Assembly: GCF_001428255.1 (NCBI RefSeq)
Contig: NZ_LMRW01000002.1
Coordinates: forward strand, 62,001 to 126,000
Source of the DNA: Agromyces sp. Soil535
Lineage (GTDB): Bacteria > Actinomycetota > Actinomycetes > Actinomycetales > Microbacteriaceae
Direction of reading: 5' to 3'
DNA: 64,000 bases
A model generated the notes under the pieces. The model was not told where the DNA came from. It made no database searches and saw only the letters and a list, made by a program, of their open reading frames with translations. Positions 39,179 through 48,006 of this stretch are shown piece after piece. The translations under genes were made by a program, and so were the position numbers. The first letter of the stretch is position 1, and every line of letters starts with the position of its first letter.

Positions 39179-39670
39179 TCAGAACCAGTCCGACTCGCGC
39201 ACCTCCCTCATCGCCGCTCGTCGCTCGTCCTTCTCGAGCCGGTCGAGGTACAGGATGCCGTCGAGGTGATCGGTCTCGTGCTGCAGCGCCTGTGCCATGA
39301 GCCCGCTGCCCGAGAGCTCGATCTCGTTGCCGTCGAGGTCGATGCCGCGAACCCGGGCGAACGGATGCCGCGGCGTCTTGTGCCACAGGCCGGGCACCGA
39401 GAGGCAGCCCTCGTCGATGAGCTCGGGATCCCCTGAGACCTCGACGATGACCGGGTTGATGATGTACCCGATCTCGCCGTCGACGTTGTAGCTGAATGCG
39501 CGCAGGTTGACGCCGATCTGCGATGCGGCGACCCCGGCGCGGCCAGGGAGCCTCACGCTGTCGATGAGGTCGGCGACGAGCGAGCGCACCCCATCGTCGA
39601 TCTGTTCGACGTGGGCGGAGACGGTCTTCAGGACGGGGTCGCCGAACAGGCGAATGGGACGTTCCGGCAA
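39179..39670 (-). CDS. def: Peptide deformylase
   Basis: 163 residues from a TTG start at 39670, preceded by GGAG at 5-nt spacing; no ATG or GTG gives the family N terminus [17 protein letters not shown]. Motifs: [11 protein letters not shown] in place of the usual GVGLAAPQVG (motif 1), DEGCLSVPG (motif 2, Cys metal ligand) and [11 protein letters not shown] (motif 3, HExxH). It removes the N-formyl group from nascent proteins. It follows the ParA-like gene by 11 bp, so initiation at the rare TTG may rely on coupling. Confidence 0.9.
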   Translation of the reverse strand: MPERPIRLFGDPVLKTVSAHVEQIDDGVRSLVADLIDSVRLPGRAGVAASQIGVNLRAFSYNVDGEIGYIINPVIVEVSGDPELIDEGCLSVPGLWHKTPRHPFARVRGIDLDGNEIELSGSGLMAQALQHETDHLDGILYLDRLEKDERRAAMREVRESDWF

Positions 39671-39681
39671 TTGCGCTCCGA

Positions 39682-41070
39682 TCAGTGCCCGCGGTCCACG
39701 GGCAGGCCTTCCACGACGAGTGCCGCGAGCTCGCGCGACGCGAGCCGCGTCACGGGACGCAATTCGTCCCAATGCACGACGGATCCGGCGGCGAGCTGCG
39801 GGTCGTACGGAATCCGGACGATATCGCGCACGCGCGAGGCGAAGTGAGCCTCGATCTCGTCGACCTTGACGAGATGCGTGCCCTGCGTCGCCAGGTTGAT
39901 GGCCACCACCGCGTTGCGCACGAGCTCGCCGTAGCCGTTCGCCTCGAGCCACGTGAGCGTCTCCGAGGCCAGGCGCGCCTCGTCGACGCTGCCGCCCGAC
40001 ACGACGACGATGGCGTCCGCGCGCTGGAGGGTTGCGCGCATCACGGAGTGGACGATGCCGGTGCCGCAGTCGGTGAGGACGAGCGAGTAGTAGCGGGCGG
40101 CGAGGCCCGCGACCACGTTGTAGTCGTCGTCGTCGAACGCTTCGGAGAGGGTCGGGTCGGTGTCGGATGCGAGGATGTCGAGCCGGGTCTCGTCGCGCGA
40201 CACGAAGCCGGAGAAGTCGGTGTAGCCGCCGATCGACGGCGCCTTGGTCACCACGTCCCTCACGGTCTCGCGCGTCTGCCGGTCGACGCGCTCGGCGAGG
40301 GTGCCGCGGTCGGGATTCGCGTCGATCGCGATCACGCGGTCGTCGCGTGCGTCGGCGAGCGCCATGCCGAGGAGCGTCGTGATGGTCGTCTTGCCGACGC
40401 CGCCCTTGCGGGTCAGCACCGGGACGAACCGGGCACCGCCCTCGAATCGCTTCTGGATGCGCGCGCTCAGGGCCTTGTGGGCTTGCACCTTGGCGGAGTC
40501 GCCGAGGTTGACGAGGTGCAGCGAGGCCTCGTAAAGGAAACGGTTGAACCCGCCGTGCGGCGCAGGCCGCGTGGTGCGGTTCAGGTCGATGAGGCGGTCG
40601 GCGGTGAGGGACTCGGACGGCTCGGGCACCTCGGCCGGGGCGAGCTGGTCGTCGGGCACGTCGACCACCGCGACGTGGCTGCCGGTGTTCGTGCTGACTC
40701 GCTCGCGACGGAGCTTCGAGGCGTCGGCCGCCAGGAGCGCGCCGTACGGCGAGGCATCGCGACGGTAGGAGCTGCGGTATCCGCCGGAGAGACCCGGCGT
40801 GATGACCTCGACGGAGGTCGTGGACGAGTCCCCGCCGACGACCGAACCGGGGTTCACGGCGACGTCGTCGATCGCGACCGCGACCTCGTCTTCGGGCATC
40901 TCGGGGCGCGGTGCGGGTGGCAGGTCGACGCGGATGTTGAGGCTGTCGGGCAACGCCCCGGCAGCGTGCGCACCGGTCGACGGCTCGAGCCGCCCGCGGT
41001 CCGTCGACGACGTGCGGCTCGGCGCCGCCCGGCGTGTCGTGCTCTCGTCATCGCCATTGTCGTCAGACAC
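39682..41070 (-). CDS. MinD/ParA-like ATPase with long disordered N terminus
   Basis: 462 residues from GTG with a GGAGGGG SD. The first ~195 residues are charged and Pro/Ser-rich, probably disordered. The deviant Walker A motif [17 protein letters not shown] at about 217-233 and [16 protein letters not shown] (A' motif) start the ATPase domain. [15 protein letters not shown] is the Walker B region. Proteins of this build occur in actinobacteria, often linked to type VII secretion or cell-pole functions. No such partner is adjacent, so the role is open. It is followed directly by def. Confidence 0.85.
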   Translation of the reverse strand: MSDDNGDDESTTRRAAPSRTSSTDRGRLEPSTGAHAAGALPDSLNIRVDLPPAPRPEMPEDEVAVAIDDVAVNPGSVVGGDSSTTSVEVITPGLSGGYRSSYRRDASPYGALLAADASKLRRERVSTNTGSHVAVVDVPDDQLAPAEVPEPSESLTADRLIDLNRTTRPAPHGGFNRFLYEASLHLVNLGDSAKVQAHKALSARIQKRFEGGARFVPVLTRKGGVGKTTITTLLGMALADARDDRVIAIDANPDRGTLAERVDRQTRETVRDVVTKAPSIGGYTDFSGFVSRDETRLDILASDTDPTLSEAFDDDDYNVVAGLAARYYSLVLTDCGTGIVHSVMRATLQRADAIVVVSGGSVDEARLASETLTWLEANGYGELVRNAVVAINLATQGTHLVKVDEIEAHFASRVRDIVRIPYDPQLAAGSVVHWDELRPVTRLASRELAALVVEGLPVDRGH

Positions 41071-41107
41071 CGATACCCCTCCTCATCAGTGCGAACTCAT
41101 GGACAGC

Positions 41108-44100
41108 CTAGCGCGGGCGTACCACGACGAGCAGGTCGCCGGCTTCCACCTGCTGCGTCTTGGGGATGGCGACGCGCTCGACGATGCCGGGGATCGGCGA
41201 CGTGATGGCCGCCTCCATCTTCATGGCCTCGATCGATGCGACGTTCTGGCCGGCGGCGATCTCGGCCCCCGGTTCGACCTGCAGCGTGACGACGCCCGAG
41301 AAGGGCGCGGCCACGTGGCCGGGCTGCGAGGCATCCGCCTTCTCTGCCGCGCGCGACTCGACCACGATGCTGCGGTCGCGGACGAACACCGGCCGGAGTT
41401 GGCCGTTGAGGATCGTCATGACCGTGCGCATGCCCTTGTCGTCCGCCTCGCCGATCGCCTCGAGCCCGGCGTACAGCCGCACGCCCTTGGCGATCTCGAT
41501 CACGTGCTCGGAGCCCTGTCGGAGTCCGTAGAGGTAGTCGGAGGTGTCGACGACCGACAGGTCGCCGAAGAGCTCGCGGATCTGCTCGTACTGCCGGGTG
41601 GGCGCGGGGAAGAGCAGCGCGTTCAACGTCGAGCGGCGGGTGGCGCTGTCGGCCTCGAGCGCGGCACGCTGCTCGGTCGTCAGCTCCGTGACGCCGATGC
41701 GGATGTCCTTGCCGGCGAGCACCTTCGAGCGGAACGGCTCGGGCCAGCCGCCCGGAAGGTCGCCGAGCTCGCCGGCCATGAAGCCGATCACCGAGTCGGG
41801 CACGTCGTACTTCTCCGGGTGCTCGGCGAAGTCGGCGGGGTCGGCCTTCACTGCCGCGAGGTGCAGTGCGAGGTCGCCCACCACCTTCGACGACGGGGTC
41901 ACCTTCGGCACCCGGCCGAGGATGCCGTTCGCGGCCGCGTACATGTCCTCGATGAGCTCGAAGTCGTCGGCGAGTCCGAGGGCGATGGCCTGCTGGCGCA
42001 GGTTCGACAGCTGACCCCCCGGGATCTCGTGGTGGTAGACGCGGCCGGTGGGCCCCGGCAGGCCGGACTCGAACGGCTTGTAGAGGCGACGCACCGCCTC
42101 CCAGTAGGGCTCGAGGTCGGCGACCGCCTGCAGCGAGATGCCCGTGTCGCGCTCGGTGTGCGCGAGCGCTGCGACGAGCGACGACGCCGAGGGCTGGCTC
42201 GTCGTGCCCGCCATCGGCGCGCTGGCGACGTCGACCGCGTCGACGCCGGCGCGACTCGCGGCGAGGAGCGTCGCGAGCTGGCCGCCGGCGGTGTCGTGCG
42301 TATGCAGGTGCACCGGCAGGTCGAAGCGCTCGCGCAGCGCGGCGACGAGCTTCTCGGCCGCAGTGGGCCGTAGCAGGCCGGCCATGTCCTTGATGGCGAG
42401 GACGTGCGCGCCGGCGGCGACGATCTTGTCGGCGAGACGCAGGTAGTAGTCGAGCGTGTACAGGTCCTCGGCGGGGTCCAGGAGGTCGCCGGTGTAGCAG
42501 ACTGCGACCTCGGCGACGGCGTGGCCGGTGGCGAGCACCGAGTCGATCGCGGGCCGCATCTGGTCGACGTCGTTCAACGCGTCGAAGATGCGGAAGATGT
42601 CGACGCCGGTCGCCGCCGCCTCGCGGATGAACGCGTCGGCGACCTCGGTCGGATACGGCGTGTAGCCGACCGTGTTGCGACCACGGAGGAGCATCTGGAT
42701 GTTGATATTGGGCAGGGCCCCGCGGAGCGCGGCGAGGCGCTCCCACGGGTCCTCGCCGAGGAAGCGGAGCGCGACGTCGTAGGTGGCGCCGCCCCAGGCC
42801 TCCACGGAGAGGAGCTGGGGGGTCATCCGCGCGACGTACGGTGCGACGGCGACGAGGTCCTTCGTGCGCACGCGGGTGGCCAGGAGCGACTGATGCGCGT
42901 CGCGGAAGGTGGTCTCGGTGACGGCCAGCGGGGTCTGGGCGCGAAGCGCCGCCGCGAACCCGGCCGGGCCGAGTTCGAGCAGGCGCTGCCGTGATCCGGC
43001 GGGCGCCGGCACCGACAGGTCGAGCTCGGGCAGCTTCTCGACCGGGTGCACGGCGGTGGGCGCCGGTCCGTTCGGCTGGTTCACCGTGACATCCGCGAGC
43101 CAGTTCAGGATCTTCGTGCCGCGGTCCTTCGAGACCCGGCCGCGCACCAGTTGGGGACGCTCGTCGATGAACGACGTGCTGAGGTCGCCCGCGACGAACG
43201 CCGGATCCTCGAGCACGGCCTGGAGGAAGGAGATGTTCGTGGAGACGCCGCGAATGCGGAACTCGGCGAGGGCGCGCTTGGCACGTGCGACCGCGGCCCG
43301 GTAGTCGCGTCCGCGGCAGGTCAGCTTCGCGAGCATCGAGTCGAAGTGCGGGCTGATCTGCGCGCCCGGGTTCACGGTGCCGCCGTCGAGGCGGATGCCG
43401 GCGCCGCCCGGCGACCGGTAGGTCGTGATCCTGCCCGTGTCGGGGCGGAACCCGGCGGTCGGGTCCTCGGTCGTGATGCGGCACTGGAGGGCTGCACCGC
43501 GGAGGCGGATGGCGTCCTGCTCGAGCCCGAGATCGGCGAGGGTCTCCCCCGCCGCGATGCGCATCTGCGACACCACGAGGTCGACGTCGGTGACCTCCTC
43601 GGTGACCGTGTGCTCGACCTGGATCCGGGGGTTCATCTCGATGAACACGTGCTGCCCCGCGCGCTCGCCAACGGTGTCGAGGAGGAACTCGACCGTTCCC
43701 GCGTTGACGTAGCCGATCGAGCGCGCGAACGCGATGGCGTCGCGGTAGAGCGACTCGCGGACGTCGTCGGAGAGGTTCGGTGCCGGCGCGATCTCGATGA
43801 CCTTCTGGTGGCGGCGCTGCACCGAGCAGTCGCGTTCGAACAGGTGCACCGTCTCGCCCGTGGCGTCCGCGAGCACCTGCACCTCGATGTGGCGGGGGCG
43901 CAGCACCGCCTGCTCGAGGAACATCGTCGGGTCGCCGAAGGCACTGTCGGCCTCGCGCATGGCCTCCTCGAGGGCGGCGCGCAGCTCGTCCTTCGAGTTG
44001 ACCCGGCGCATGCCGCGGCCGCCGCCGCCGGCCACCGCCTTGGCGAAGAGTGGGAAGCCGATCTCGTCGGCCTGCGCCACGAGCGCCTCGATGTCGCGCG

Positions 44101-44512
44101 ACGGCGGCGTCGACTTCAGCACCGGCACGCCTGCGGCGATCGCGTGCTCCTTGGCCGTGACCTTGTTGCCCGCCATCTCGAGCACGCGCTTGGTCGGGCC
44201 GATGAACGTGATGCCCGCCTCCGTCGCGGCCTGCGCGAGCTCGGGGTTCTCGGAGAGGAATCCGTAGCCCGGGTAGATCGCGTCCGCGCCCGACTCCCTC
44301 GCGACGCGGATGATCTCGGACACATCGAGGTAGGCACGGACCGGATGCCCCGGCACGCCGATCTGGTAGGCCTCGTCCGCCTTCAGGCGGTGCAGCGAGT
44401 TGCGGTCCTCGAACGGATACACGGCCACGGTCTTCGCGCCGAGCTCGACGGCCGCACGGAACGCCCGGATGGCGATCTCCCCGCGGTTGGCTACCAGGAT
44501 CTTCGTGAACAT
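41108..44512 (-). CDS. pyc: Pyruvate carboxylase
   Basis: 1134 residues, full length, from ATG 44512 with AAAGG upstream. Biotin carboxylase domain first (ILVANRGEIAIRAFRAA, then GGGGRGMRRV and EMNPRIQVEHTVTEEV). Then the carboxyltransferase TIM barrel (TTFRDAHQSLLATRVRT, EAWGGATYDVALRFL, HTHDTAGGQLATLL, DVASAPMAGTTSQPS) and a C-terminal biotinyl domain with EAMKMEA (K1098). It makes oxaloacetate from pyruvate and bicarbonate. It is divergent from the ParA gene across a 75-bp gap. Confidence 0.96.
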   Translation of the reverse strand: MFTKILVANRGEIAIRAFRAAVELGAKTVAVYPFEDRNSLHRLKADEAYQIGVPGHPVRAYLDVSEIIRVARESGADAIYPGYGFLSENPELAQAATEAGITFIGPTKRVLEMAGNKVTAKEHAIAAGVPVLKSTPPSRDIEALVAQADEIGFPLFAKAVAGGGGRGMRRVNSKDELRAALEEAMREADSAFGDPTMFLEQAVLRPRHIEVQVLADATGETVHLFERDCSVQRRHQKVIEIAPAPNLSDDVRESLYRDAIAFARSIGYVNAGTVEFLLDTVGERAGQHVFIEMNPRIQVEHTVTEEVTDVDLVVSQMRIAAGETLADLGLEQDAIRLRGAALQCRITTEDPTAGFRPDTGRITTYRSPGGAGIRLDGGTVNPGAQISPHFDSMLAKLTCRGRDYRAAVARAKRALAEFRIRGVSTNISFLQAVLEDPAFVAGDLSTSFIDERPQLVRGRVSKDRGTKILNWLADVTVNQPNGPAPTAVHPVEKLPELDLSVPAPAGSRQRLLELGPAGFAAALRAQTPLAVTETTFRDAHQSLLATRVRTKDLVAVAPYVARMTPQLLSVEAWGGATYDVALRFLGEDPWERLAALRGALPNINIQMLLRGRNTVGYTPYPTEVADAFIREAAATGVDIFRIFDALNDVDQMRPAIDSVLATGHAVAEVAVCYTGDLLDPAEDLYTLDYYLRLADKIVAAGAHVLAIKDMAGLLRPTAAEKLVAALRERFDLPVHLHTHDTAGGQLATLLAASRAGVDAVDVASAPMAGTTSQPSASSLVAALAHTERDTGISLQAVADLEPYWEAVRRLYKPFESGLPGPTGRVYHHEIPGGQLSNLRQQAIALGLADDFELIEDMYAAANGILGRVPKVTPSSKVVGDLALHLAAVKADPADFAEHPEKYDVPDSVIGFMAGELGDLPGGWPEPFRSKVLAGKDIRIGVTELTTEQRAALEADSATRRSTLNALLFPAPTRQYEQIRELFGDLSVVDTSDYLYGLRQGSEHVIEIAKGVRLYAGLEAIGEADDKGMRTVMTILNGQLRPVFVRDRSIVVESRAAEKADASQPGHVAAPFSGVVTLQVEPGAEIAAGQNVASIEAMKMEAAITSPIPGIVERVAIPKTQQVEAGDLLVVVRPR

Positions 44513-44587
44513 GCAGGCCTTTCGACGCGGTTTCCGCACAGCGAACATTTAGGTATCGCCCGAGGACTAAAGGTAACGTATCTGTTC

Positions 44588-45421
44588 GTGCACGTACTCA
44601 GCGTCAGTTCCCTCAAGGGCGGTGTCGGCAAGACGACTGTCACCCTCGGGCTGGCCTCCGCGGCCTTCGCACGCGGCGTGCGAACGCTCGTCGTCGACCT
44701 CGACCCGCAATCCGATGTATCCACCGGCATGGACATCCAGATGGGCGGTCACCTCAACGTCGCCGACGTGCTGGCTTCGCCGAAGGAGAAGATCGTCCGC
44801 TCGGCCATCGCCCCGAGCGGATGGGCGAGGTCCAACCCGAGTTCGACCATCGACGTCTTGATCGGCAGCCCGTCGGCGATCAACTACGACGGGCCGCATC
44901 CGTCGATCCGCGACATCTGGAAGCTCGAGGAGGCGCTCGCGAACGTCGAGGCCGACTACGAGCTCGTCCTCATCGACTGCGCCCCCTCGCTGAACGCGCT
45001 CACGCGCACCGCCTGGGCGGCGAGCGACCGCGTGGCGGTGGTCACCGAGCCCGGCCTCTTCTCCGTCGCCGCGGCCGACCGCGCCCTGCGTGCCATCGAG
45101 GAGATCCGCCGCGGCCTCTCTCCCCGACTCCAGCCGCTCGGCATCATCGTGAACCGCGCGCGTGTGCAGTCACTCGAGCACCAGTTCCGCATCAAGGAGC
45201 TGCGCGACATGTTCGGCCCGCTCGTGCTCTCGCCGCAGCTGCCCGAGCGCACGTCACTGCAGCAGGCGCAGGGCGCCGCGAAGCCGCTGCACATGTGGCC
45301 CGGCGAGAGCGCCGAGGAGATGTCGCGCCACTTCGACCAGCTCCTCGATCGCGTGCTGCGCACGGCGCGCATCGGCGACTACGCGGGCACACCGCTCGAG
45401 CTCGAGTCGCCCGTCATCTGA
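44588..45421 (+). CDS. ParA/Soj family ATPase, orphan
   Basis: 277 residues from GTG 44588. No SD is seen and TAACGT lies 8 nt upstream, so it is probably leaderless. Motifs: [18 protein letters not shown] (Walker A), LVVDLDPQSDVSTGM, LVLIDCAPSLNALTRTA, and VNRARVQSLEHQFRIKEL in the C-terminal part. No parB or parS-like element is adjacent. It may be a second chromosome-partition or cell-pole ATPase. It is followed by the convergent MerR gene. Confidence 0.88.
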   Translation: MHVLSVSSLKGGVGKTTVTLGLASAAFARGVRTLVVDLDPQSDVSTGMDIQMGGHLNVADVLASPKEKIVRSAIAPSGWARSNPSSTIDVLIGSPSAINYDGPHPSIRDIWKLEEALANVEADYELVLIDCAPSLNALTRTAWAASDRVAVVTEPGLFSVAAADRALRAIEEIRRGLSPRLQPLGIIVNRARVQSLEHQFRIKELRDMFGPLVLSPQLPERTSLQQAQGAAKPLHMWPGESAEEMSRHFDQLLDRVLRTARIGDYAGTPLELESPVI

Positions 45422-45428
45422 CGTCACA

Positions 45429-45443
45429 GGGGCCGCGGGCCCC
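45429..45443. terminator. Short GC hairpin between convergent parA and merR genes
   Basis: GGGGCC, GCG, GGCCCC: a 6-bp perfect stem with a 3-nt loop, 8 nt after the ParA stop. It is short, so only a tentative terminator. Confidence 0.35.
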
Positions 45444-45469
45444 GCGGCGCGACCGTCGGGAACGGCGCC

Positions 45470-46024
45470 TCAGGAGATCCTGCGGGACCGAGCACCGCGG
45501 CGCGCGGCCAGTTCATCCATGGGATCGGCCGGCTGGCTGTCGATCTCGACGAGCGTGGACTCGACCTCTCGCAGCACCTTGCCGACGGCGATGCCGAAGA
45601 CGCCCTGACCGCGGTTCACGAGGTCGATGACCTCGTCGTCGGACGTGCACAGGTAGACGCTCGCGCCGTCGCTCATGAGCGTGGTCTGGGCGAGGTCCTC
45701 GATGCCCGCCTCGCGGAGCTGCATGACGGCGGTGCGGATCTGCTGCAGTGAGATGCCGGTGTCGAGCAGGCGCTTCACGAGCTTCAGCACGAGGATGTCG
45801 CGGAATCCGTAGAGGCGCTGCGTGCCCGATCCGGCCGCTCCGCGGACGGTGGGCTCGACGAGCTGCGTGCGCGCCCAGTAGTCGAGCTGGCGGTAGCTGA
45901 TGCCCGCCGCCCGCGCCGCCACCGCGCCGCGATAGCCGGCGGCGTCGTCGTGCTCGGGCATCCCGTCGGTGAAGAGCAGGCCGAGGTCGTAGCGAGCGCT
46001 TTCACTCCGGTCGAGCTCACTCAT
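45470..46024 (-). CDS. MerR family transcriptional regulator (Rv1830-like)
   Basis: 184 residues from ATG 46024 with GAGGGG upstream. A MerR-type winged helix (VAARAAGISYRQLDYWART, then TQRLYGFRDILVLKLVKRL) is followed by a short helical region and a C-terminal segment (VYLCTSDDEVIDLVNRGQGVFGIAVGKVL) unlike metal-sensing MerR proteins. In mycobacteria the garA - Rv1828 - Rv1829 - Rv1830 order is the same, except that the Rv1829-type gene is absent here. Its targets are not known from sequence. Confidence 0.87.
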   Translation of the reverse strand: MSELDRSESARYDLGLLFTDGMPEHDDAAGYRGAVAARAAGISYRQLDYWARTQLVEPTVRGAAGSGTQRLYGFRDILVLKLVKRLLDTGISLQQIRTAVMQLREAGIEDLAQTTLMSDGASVYLCTSDDEVIDLVNRGQGVFGIAVGKVLREVESTLVEIDSQPADPMDELAARRGARSRRIS

Positions 46025-46134
46025 CCGATCGCCCCTCACTCCCGCGCCAGCACCCCGACGGCGCGTCTCCCACGCTACCCACGCCGGGGGCCTCGGCCAA
46101 ACACATCGGGCCGAACGTCACGGCGTGTCGCGGA

Positions 46135-46827
46135 TCAGCGCCCGAGCCGCGCGAGCGTCCCACGTACGACCGCCGTGTGCACCGTCTCGAGGTGATCGGC
46201 CAGTTCGAGGGCGCGCTCTGCTGCGCGCGCCTTGTCCGCGGCATCCGACCGCCTCGACGGCGCGATCGCGCGCTCGACGAGGGCGGCATCCCGCTCGGCG
46301 GCGGCGCGCAGGCCGCGCAGGTGGCGGGCCTCGATGCCGACCCCGCGGAGCGCGACGAGCGCCTGCAGCACTCCGAGGGCGTCCTCGCCGTACTGCTCCG
46401 CGGCGGGCAGCAGCGACGCCGAGATCGCTTCGTCGAGGAGCGTGCGCGTGGCGCCCGCCTCCCTGATGAGCTCCTCGCGACGGTACCGGCGGGCGCCCGC
46501 CAGGAACGTGGCCGCGCTCGCGGCGCCTGGAAGGGCCGGTGTCTCGCCCGCGTCGATCGCCTCGAGATGTGTGCGGATGACCTTGAGTGGCAGGTACTGG
46601 TCGCGTTGCATCGACAGCACGACCGTGATGCGCTCGACGTCGGCATTCGAGAACTTGCGGTACCCCGCCGCGGTGCGCGCGGGCGACACGAGTCGCTGCT
46701 CCTCGAGGAAGCGCAGCTTGGAGGGGGTCAGCTCGGGGAACTCGGGCTGAAGCTGCGCGAGGACCTGACCGATGCCGAGCAGTTGGCCGTGGCCGCTCGC
46801 GTGCGCGGAGGCGGCGGTGCCCGGCAC
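46135..46827 (-). CDS. ftsR: MerR family regulator, FtsR (Rv1828)-like
   Basis: 230 residues from GTG 46827, whose first base is the last base of the garA-like stop. N-terminal winged helix: IGQVLAQLQPEFPELTPSKL, FLEEQRLVSPARTAAGYRKF, VERITVVLSMQRDQYLPLKVI. The C-terminal region is helical. The orthologue in Corynebacterium glutamicum (FtsR) activates ftsZ expression. Assignment rests on order after the FHA gene and on the HTH features. ftsZ lies 33 kb away in this window. Confidence 0.82.
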   Translation of the reverse strand: MPGTAASAHASGHGQLLGIGQVLAQLQPEFPELTPSKLRFLEEQRLVSPARTAAGYRKFSNADVERITVVLSMQRDQYLPLKVIRTHLEAIDAGETPALPGAASAATFLAGARRYRREELIREAGATRTLLDEAISASLLPAAEQYGEDALGVLQALVALRGVGIEARHLRGLRAAAERDAALVERAIAPSRRSDAADKARAAERALELADHLETVHTAVVRGTLARLGR

Positions 46828-47348
46828 TAGCCGCTCGCCAGCGGCGCCAGGTCGCGTCGGGAGGCGTAGAAGGTGAGCCGGTACTTGCCGATCTGCACCT
46901 CCGCGCCGTCGCTGAGAAGCGCGGTGTCGATGCGCACCCCGTCGAAGTACGTGCCGTTCAGGGAGGAGAGGTCCTTCACCTCGAAGGCCGTGCGGTGGCG
47001 GAGGAATTCCGCGTGGCGGCGCGACACGGTGACGTCGTCGAGGAAGATGTCGGCATCGGGATGACGCCCGGCGGTGGTGACGTCGGTGTCGAGGAGGAAG
47101 CGCGCACCGCTGTTCGGACCGCGCCGCACGATGAGCAGCGCGGAACCCGATGGCAGCGCGGCGATCGCCTCCTGCTCCTCGGCCGTGATGTCGCTGTCGA
47201 CCGCTGAGAGCGCCGCGGCCGCCTCACGGCTGAAGCCGATCGTCGTGTCGGCCGTGCCGTCGCCGACGACACCGTTCGACCTCGTCGCCGGGGACTCGCC
47301 GTCGGCCTCGCCCGCTTCGCCAGCCTGAGTGTTGTCGGTATCCGCCAC
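46827..47348 (-). CDS. garA: GarA/OdhI-like FHA-domain protein
   Basis: 173 residues from GTG 47348 with GGGAGG 6 nt upstream. An acidic, flexible N terminus holds a Thr-Thr pair (T35/T36 in DTTIGFSREA), the position phosphorylated by PknB/PknG kinases in GarA (ETTSVF motif). The FHA domain (about 85-160) has AGRHPDADIFL, VTVSRRHAEF and SSLNGTYFDG. Unphosphorylated GarA/OdhI inhibits 2-oxoglutarate dehydrogenase, and phosphorylation locks it in an intramolecular complex. It is 2 bp downstream of pgsA and upstream of ftsR. Confidence 0.88.
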   Translation of the reverse strand: MADTDNTQAGEAGEADGESPATRSNGVVGDGTADTTIGFSREAAAALSAVDSDITAEEQEAIAALPSGSALLIVRRGPNSGARFLLDTDVTTAGRHPDADIFLDDVTVSRRHAEFLRHRTAFEVKDLSSLNGTYFDGVRIDTALLSDGAEVQIGKYRLTFYASRRDLAPLASG

Positions 47349-47350
47349 GG

Positions 47351-47974
47351 CTAACCTCCCGATTCCAGCGTATCCGATCGGGGCTCGTCTTCCACACGGG
47401 GAATACGGATGACGCGCGCCGTCTCGATGGCGTAGATGATGCCCGCCCACCAGTAGAGGAAGGCGCCCCAGAGCGTGATCGCCCACCCCACCGGTTCGCT
47501 GACCGGCTCGACCGCCGGGAAGGCGAGGCCGAGCATGATGACGGGCAGGCCGAAGAAGAGCGCGAAGGTCGCGACCTTCCCGAGTTGGTGCACGGGCAGG
47601 GGTCCGTAGCCGTGGTTGGCGAGCACGACTCCGAGCACGAGGAGGAACACGTCGCGCGCGACGATGACCACGACGATCCACCATGGCACGAGGTCGTTCG
47701 CAGCCAGGCCCACGAGGGCCGCGAAGATGTACAGGCGGTCGGCTGCGGGATCGAGGAGCTGCCCCAGCCGCGTGACCTGCCCGAGCCGCCGGGCGAGGTA
47801 GCCGTCGAGCAGGTCGGTGAGGCTCGCGACGACGAGCACGACGAGCGCGGAGACGTAGTCGCCCAGCACGATGAACACGAGGAACGCGGGCACCAGGGCG
47901 AGGCGCAGCATGCTCAGCACGTTCGGGATCGTCCAGATCCTCGTGCCCACCGCCCCCGCGCTGTCCCCGCCCAC
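47351..47974 (-). CDS. CDP-alcohol phosphatidyltransferase (PgsA-like)
   Basis: 207 residues from GTG, with TAGGAT 6 nt before the start. The CAP signature is complete: DGYLARRLGQVTRLGQLLD then PAAD (DG-x2-AR-x8-G-x3-D-x3-D). Several membrane helices follow. The likely reaction is transfer of phosphatidyl from CDP-diacylglycerol to glycerol 3-phosphate, but phosphatidylinositol-phosphate or cardiolipin synthases share the motif. It heads the pgsA-garA-ftsR unit. Confidence 0.88.
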   Translation of the reverse strand: MGGDSAGAVGTRIWTIPNVLSMLRLALVPAFLVFIVLGDYVSALVVLVVASLTDLLDGYLARRLGQVTRLGQLLDPAADRLYIFAALVGLAANDLVPWWIVVVIVARDVFLLVLGVVLANHGYGPLPVHQLGKVATFALFFGLPVIMLGLAFPAVEPVSEPVGWAITLWGAFLYWWAGIIYAIETARVIRIPRVEDEPRSDTLESGG

Positions 47975-47980
47975 GTTGCG

Positions 47981-48000
47981 ATCCTATCGACCCCTAGAAT
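47981..48000. promoter_or_regulatory. Back-to-back -10-like boxes of pgsA and the DUF1295 gene
   Basis: TAGGAT (minus strand, 47986-47981) lies exactly 6 nt before the pgsA-like GTG. TAGAAT (plus, 47995-48000) lies exactly 6 nt before the ATG at 48007. The two promoters must overlap, as the genes are only 32 bp apart, so RNA polymerase probably occupies one or the other. Confidence 0.55.
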
Positions 48001-48006
48001 GCCGCC

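Noticed and set aside
43046-44587. In-frame upstream extension of the Soj-type ParA
   Set aside because: It is antisense to pyruvate carboxylase, and the KGGVGKT motif would then lie more than 500 residues in.
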